Shown here: piece by piece, positions 59,873 to 64,000 of the stretch | Layout of the letters: every line of letters begins with the position of its first letter | Position numbering within the stretch: the first letter of the stretch is position 1 | Assembly: GCA_029232285.1 (NCBI GenBank) | Contig: JAOXFI010000017.1 | Location: 1 to 64,000, forward strand | DNA from: Agmasoma carcini (nom. nud.) | Taxonomy: Eukaryota; Microsporidia; Thelohaniidae | Length of the DNA stretch: 64,000 nucleotides | Direction: 5' to 3' | Translations under genes and position numbers: made by a program | Notes under the pieces: model-generated | What the model was told of the DNA's origin: nothing | Seen by the model: only the letters and a program-made list of their open reading frames with translations | Databases searched by the model: none

Positions 59873-59881
59873 AAATTTTTT
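59873..59881 (+). promoter_or_regulatory. AAATTTTTT signal of the beta'-COP gene
   Basis: AAATTTTTTGTCCA leads into the ATG at 59887, and an identical AAATTTTTTGTCC precedes the beta-COP start at 17938. Confidence 0.65.
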
Positions 59882-59886
59882 GTCCA

Positions 59887-61971
59887 ATGGAAATGCAAAC
59901 AAATCCTTCATTGAAGGTAACAACACCTAGAATTAAGTGTTTAGAGGTCCATCCAACCAAACCTATAATAATGTTATGTCTATTCACAGGTGAGGTTGAG
60001 CTTTGGGACACTGAAAGCAATACAAAGAAATATTCTAAAAAATGCTGTGATGGTGCGATCAGGTGTGGTATTTTTGTTCCTTCTAAGGATTGGATTATCA
60101 TTGGATGCGATGATGGCTATGTAAGGATATTAGACATTGAAAATCTTTCTAATGTTTATGAATTCAAAGCACATGATGATTTTGTTAGAAAGGTTGTGTA
60201 TAACGAAATAGGGGGGTTGCTTCTAACTGTCTCTGACGATGCTTCTGCTAGGTTGTGGAACGTAAGCAAGAATTTTTCTTTAATACGCAAGTATAAGGAT
60301 CCTAATCACTTTGTTATGGATGCTTGTTTTAATCCTAAAGACATTTCACAATTTTTTGTTGTATCATTAGATAAAAGAGTGTATCTTTACTCTGTAGAGC
60401 ATTCAAAATTAGTTAAGAAGTATAAAGGACATATGTCTGGTATCAATACTATATGCTTCCTTGATGAAAATACATTTGCAACAGGTTCTGATGACTATTC
60501 TGTAATAATTTGGGATATCAATAGAACTACACCAGTGACAGTCTTAAAAGGTCACAAAGGGAATGTTACAAGGGTTAGAAAATTATCAAAGGGATTCTGT
60601 AGTTGCTCTGAAGATAACACTGTAAGGTTTTATAAGGATGATTATAAGGTTTGTGATGTTAAAGCATCTTTGGGAATGATTTGGGATACTGCCGAGAAAG
60701 ACTATAAAATATTTATTGGAGCTGATGAAGAATTATTAATCTATAAGGAGCAAAAGTGTAACAAAAACTTTAGAACGGCGAAAGATAAAATATTCTTTAA
60801 CAATGGGACTGTCCTTAACAGTGTACGAACAGGAGAACTTAATGTTATCAAGAAACAAGGTGATTTTGAAGCTGATATTAGTCAATTCAATGTTTCTAGT
60901 GATTCAAAATTTGTAGCGAGTGTTGAGAGGAATACTGTTAAGGTTTATTCACCGCTCGGAATGAGGAAGAAATTTAGTTGTACAGGAAAGGATGCCAAAT
61001 TTGGACCAAATAATTATCTTATAGTTAAGGAAGGTGCAGAAGTAGTGATTTATAAGAGTTTTGAAGAAGAACGTCGTATAAAAATACCAAAATTAGGCTC
61101 TATTTTGGATGTTTCTGATAAATATATTTTATGTACAAATGGTGATGCCACTCTTCTAATTGACTTTAAGGGAGATATTTTAAGAGAGTTTGATTATGTC
61201 TCAAAAGTGGGAATATTTGTTAATGACTTTATAATCTTAAGCAGTGATGAACTAAGGGTGTATAATTCAGATTTTGATGTTATATTGGAAGAAAACACAC
61301 AAATTGATTCTTTTTGTATATTTAACGATCTGCTCTTCGTTTCAAACGGATCATCCACAAACTACATCATATTCTCTAATAACAAGGCTTATTCTTATAA
61401 TGTAGGATTTATTTCTAATATTATTTGTCTTCACGAGAATAATCTTATTTATTACCAGGATTCTATAAAAAGATTTAAGATAAACGGTGAATTTTTAAAA
61501 TTCCAGATTGATGTGCTATCTGGGAAGAAAAATGTAAAGATTGATGATTCTTACAGAAATGAAGCTATTTATTTCTATGAGACTTTAAATATGTACAATG
61601 AGGCACTTAACATTTGCGTCGATGATGATCAAAAATTTGAAATTTTGCTTAAGTTGAATCGCTTAAACGAGGCAATAACGAAGGCAAACTCATCTATAAA
61701 ACTTAAGAAATTGGGTAAAGTGTTTGCAGGCTACAAAGAGTTCGAATTGGCTGCTGATTGCTTCTACGAGGCAAGAGACTGGTACAATCTTTTCTTGATT
61801 GATGTTTTTGGCAAAAAGAAATATCTAAATACCATAGCAGAAGAGTCAAAATCATCAGGATCAATGAACTTGGCTTTTTTTGCTAATTTTAAAGCTAAAA
61901 ATTACAAAGAATGTCATTCTTTGCTAAAAGGTACAGAATTTGAAAAGTTATTTGAGAAATATTACAATTGA
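59887..61971 (+). CDS. SEC27: coatomer subunit beta' (beta'-COP/Sec27), 694 aa
   Basis: The cargo-binding WD40 subunit of the COPI outer coat. The first propeller (1-300) opens with RIKCLEVHPTKPIIMLCLFTGEVELWD and contains FKAHDDFVRKVVYNEIGGLLLTVSDDASARLWN, GHMSGINTICF and GHKGNVTRV, in the order of beta'-COP. A divergent second propeller (about 310-540) and a short alpha-solenoid (about 560-694, EAIYFYETLNMYNEALNICVDD and AADCFYEARDWYNLF) follow. Yeast Sec27 is about 200 residues longer. The alternative, alpha-COP, is excluded by the missing C-terminal domain and the N-terminal pattern. Confidence 0.87.
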   Translation: MEMQTNPSLKVTTPRIKCLEVHPTKPIIMLCLFTGEVELWDTESNTKKYSKKCCDGAIRCGIFVPSKDWIIIGCDDGYVRILDIENLSNVYEFKAHDDFVRKVVYNEIGGLLLTVSDDASARLWNVSKNFSLIRKYKDPNHFVMDACFNPKDISQFFVVSLDKRVYLYSVEHSKLVKKYKGHMSGINTICFLDENTFATGSDDYSVIIWDINRTTPVTVLKGHKGNVTRVRKLSKGFCSCSEDNTVRFYKDDYKVCDVKASLGMIWDTAEKDYKIFIGADEELLIYKEQKCNKNFRTAKDKIFFNNGTVLNSVRTGELNVIKKQGDFEADISQFNVSSDSKFVASVERNTVKVYSPLGMRKKFSCTGKDAKFGPNNYLIVKEGAEVVIYKSFEEERRIKIPKLGSILDVSDKYILCTNGDATLLIDFKGDILREFDYVSKVGIFVNDFIILSSDELRVYNSDFDVILEENTQIDSFCIFNDLLFVSNGSSTNYIIFSNNKAYSYNVGFISNIICLHENNLIYYQDSIKRFKINGEFLKFQIDVLSGKKNVKIDDSYRNEAIYFYETLNMYNEALNICVDDDQKFEILLKLNRLNEAITKANSSIKLKKLGKVFAGYKEFELAADCFYEARDWYNLFLIDVFGKKKYLNTIAEESKSSGSMNLAFFANFKAKNYKECHSLLKGTEFEKLFEKYYN

Positions 61972-62025
61972 AATAAAACAATACTTGATTTTTTATTTAA
62001 AGAAATTATAAAAAATGATCTTTAT

Positions 62026-64000
62026 TTAAGATTCACGGCTCAACATTAATTTTTCTGCCGTTGATGGATTTCTATACTTCATATACAATTTTATAAAGAC
62101 AAACGTGATAGAAGAAATCAGGTTAACAATACCAATAGCTGCAATATTCTTAGCTTCTAACTTCATGTTAAATTCAAATATCTTGAAACATAAGCAAAGT
62201 CCTGAAAACGAAAACAGTGTTAGCATCAAAAGCTCACTATTAATCTTATGAGACGATAAAATGACCATGATAAGTTCATTAACAACCAAAGCAACGAAAG
62301 ACAACACTGATATCGTGAAGAACTCATTTTGGAAAAACATAAATCCATACATAATGATTGCTCCTTGTAAGAAACTCTGTAGAACAGTGTAAGAAAAGTT
62401 TTTCAAGCTTAGTAGCTGCTTTCGCACCAATTCCTTATAAAGCTCAGGATAATTCATAGTGATATCTCTTGAAATATCATGTAGACCAGCAATGGCATAC
62501 AACGGTGGGAAAGTTAATATTATATAAAGCACAGGCATGAGGCCTTGGAACAACGATATTGAGAAAAAGTTGATAAGTGCAGAGAATATACCTTGAATGA
62601 CTGATATAATTATACCTCTATGTAGAATTATTTGAGAGATGCAAGCAGTATTCATATAACATCTACGACCATGCCAAAACAGTAATTCACATATGCTATC
62701 GAACTGCGTTACTGAAATATCTGCTGCAGTAGATGCTTGATTACCTTCTTTCCCTTCAATACCAATACCAACATCAGCTGCATTTATCATAGAAACATCG
62801 TTTCCACCATCACCAATTGCACATACCACCCTTTTCGTCTCAGATCTAATAATTCTAGCTACATCTGCCTTTTGTGTAGGTGATAATCTACAACCCACCA
62901 CAGCATCTAAACTTGTTGAAATTTTTATTAGATCAGTCAAAAGTGCTTCATCACAATTTGACATTGAGGCTCCATCAATTACCAGAGCGTTGTAGTTCTG
63001 AGAAAGTGTCAGAAGTGACTTTGATATTTCTTGTCTTGACTGGTTGCAAATAACCATGTACCTTTGATTCCTAGTGAAAAGTTTAGAACTCTTGGCAATT
63101 GAAATGGCGGTTTCTTTTTTATCACCCGTCAACATCCAAACTGATATACCTGCATTTTTAAGACTTTCCAAAGATTGTTGAATATTGTCCTGCAGCTTAT
63201 CTTCAACACCAGTAAGGCCTATTAATTCAAGATTATTCTCTATTGATCGCTGAGCTTTCAACTGCTCTTCTGCCCTGTTCCCGATCACAAGCGATGCAGC
63301 TTCCATCTCCTTATCAAACTTTAGATATTCATCTTGAGGCATTATCCTAAACCCAACATGGAGTGTTCTTAAACCTTCACGTGCCATATTGTCAGTTGCA
63401 CCATCTGCCCAATCAGTTTCATTGACAATGGAAGCCATTGCTGTATCAGCTCCTTTCATACAAAACAACTTTTCACCATTTTCTTTTTCAACTACAATAC
63501 CCATTCGCTTGGTAACCGATGAGAATGGGAATATATGCAAAATTTTATAACTTCTTAACTCTCCACTGAATAAAGCTTTGATTTCTTTACGACTTCTGTA
63601 AATTAACTTAACGTCAACATCAGCCAAAAAATTAACAATAGCAACCTCATCAGGTGAAGAAGCTTGGTAAGTAAGCCCGTCTTTTGTTTCAACGGGTGTG
63701 ACAGAATGACAAACAACAAGTGCTTCCGCCAATTCATAACACCTCTGATCTAAAGGTCTTCTCATCTTCCACTTTGCCTTTTTCTTTCGTTGACTAAACG
63801 TATCCAAACAAGCCTTAAAATCGGGTTCTTCAGTGGAAAAGCAAACGGTTCCCAAATGCACCTTCTTCATTTCCATTTCATTCTTTGTCAGCGTACCCGT
63901 TTTATCAGATAGTAAAAACGAAATTCGACCAAGCTCCTCTTGCATCGATGTAGTTCTAACTTTAACCCCTTCCATTTTTTCATCCTTACTTAATGCCATA
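62026..64000 (-). CDS. NEO1: P4-type ATPase, Neo1/ATP9-like, 3' part (5' end beyond window)
   Basis: A phospholipid flippase. The visible part starts before the phosphorylation site: VRTTSMQEELGRISFLLSDKTGTLTKNEMEMKKVHLGTV. The Neo1/ATP9 subgroup is indicated by this EELGRI block. Next come SSPDEVAIVNF, KRMGIVVE, LFCMKGADTAM, LTGVEDKLQ, WMLTGDKKETAISIA, CRLSPTQKADV and AIGDGGNDVSMINAADVGIGIEGKEG. Six C-terminal membrane segments end the protein. No Cdc50-dependence can be judged, although Neo1 acts without Cdc50 in yeast. The frame is open to the window edge, so the actuator domain and first membrane segments are outside. It converges with beta'-COP, 54 bp apart. Confidence 0.9.
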   Translation of the reverse strand, partial: MALSKDEKMEGVKVRTTSMQEELGRISFLLSDKTGTLTKNEMEMKKVHLGTVCFSTEEPDFKACLDTFSQRKKKAKWKMRRPLDQRCYELAEALVVCHSVTPVETKDGLTYQASSPDEVAIVNFLADVDVKLIYRSRKEIKALFSGELRSYKILHIFPFSSVTKRMGIVVEKENGEKLFCMKGADTAMASIVNETDWADGATDNMAREGLRTLHVGFRIMPQDEYLKFDKEMEAASLVIGNRAEEQLKAQRSIENNLELIGLTGVEDKLQDNIQQSLESLKNAGISVWMLTGDKKETAISIAKSSKLFTRNQRYMVICNQSRQEISKSLLTLSQNYNALVIDGASMSNCDEALLTDLIKISTSLDAVVGCRLSPTQKADVARIIRSETKRVVCAIGDGGNDVSMINAADVGIGIEGKEGNQASTAADISVTQFDSICELLFWHGRRCYMNTACISQIILHRGIIISVIQGIFSALINFFSISLFQGLMPVLYIILTFPPLYAIAGLHDISRDITMNYPELYKELVRKQLLSLKNFSYTVLQSFLQGAIIMYGFMFFQNEFFTISVLSFVALVVNELIMVILSSHKINSELLMLTLFSFSGLCLCFKIFEFNMKLEAKNIAAIGIVNLISSITFVFIKLYMKYRNPSTAEKLMLSRES

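Overview
The window is AT-rich nuclear DNA from a microsporidian, an obligate intracellular parasite related to fungi. The proteins are eukaryotic and of fungal type but much shorter than their yeast relatives. Examples are separase at 673 aa, the Chl1 helicase at 568 aa, beta'-COP at 694 aa and the Brix protein Ssf1 at 183 aa. Recognised genes have no visible introns and use the standard code. Gaps inside gene clusters are often under 70 bp. Most start codons lie just downstream of an A-run/T-run (AAAATTTTT-like) signal, a known microsporidian feature. The genus cannot be fixed from sequence alone; the transposon load argues against the most compact lineages.

Layout. 1-1150: a GGTCA-rich minisatellite abutting an unknown gene. 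1150-7340: a transposon graveyard with Merlin and mariner relics, including a Merlin inserted into a mariner, plus several tandem arrays. 7.3-24.8 kb: a gene-dense block holding a CAF-1 p60-like WD protein, tRNA-Ser, the GTPase Rbg2/DRG2, a Tpa1/OGFOD1 hydroxylase, several unknown genes, a Pop5-like protein, an anillin/Bud4-like protein, beta-COP, the RabGGTase beta subunit, RACK1, Chl1, Ssf1 and the mitosomal cysteine desulfurase Nfs1. 24.8-27.6 kb: a Tc1/mariner element. 27.6-36 kb: a 7-TM protein, DNA polymerase kappa, a short-chain reductase, uL14, an unknown gene, OLA1 and TFIIF beta. 36.3-37.5 kb: a mariner element with long terminal inverted repeats. 38.4-42.7 kb: an unknown gene, Trm112 and a BRWD/PHIP-like WD protein. 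43.9-45.3 kb: a second copy of the 25.4-kb element family. 45.4-49.4 kb: an unknown gene, tRNA-Arg, Merlin and Tc1 relics, and a 10-bp minisatellite. 49.5-64 kb: separase, Elp3, a Dbp2-like helicase, an unknown acidic protein, uS15, calcineurin A, a small helical protein, beta'-COP and the 3' part of a Neo1-type P4 ATPase.

The genes are core housekeeping functions and no operon-like pathway cluster is evident. Themes that recur are membrane traffic (beta-COP, beta'-COP, RabGGTase beta, Neo1), translation and ribosome biogenesis (uL14, uS15, RACK1, Ssf1, Rbg2, OLA1, Tpa1, Trm112, Elp3), and chromosome biology (separase, Chl1, CAF-1, Pol kappa, a BRWD-like protein). Unusual observations include the nested transposons, a 207-bp insertion with a target duplication inside one Tc1 copy, minisatellites ending within about 65 bp of start codons, a GC-richer island near 11.6 kb, an SDR lacking its catalytic lysine, an OLA1 with an altered base-specificity motif, and a repeated RSxSGR motif in the BRWD-like protein. 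I did not see a clearly novel multi-gene system.
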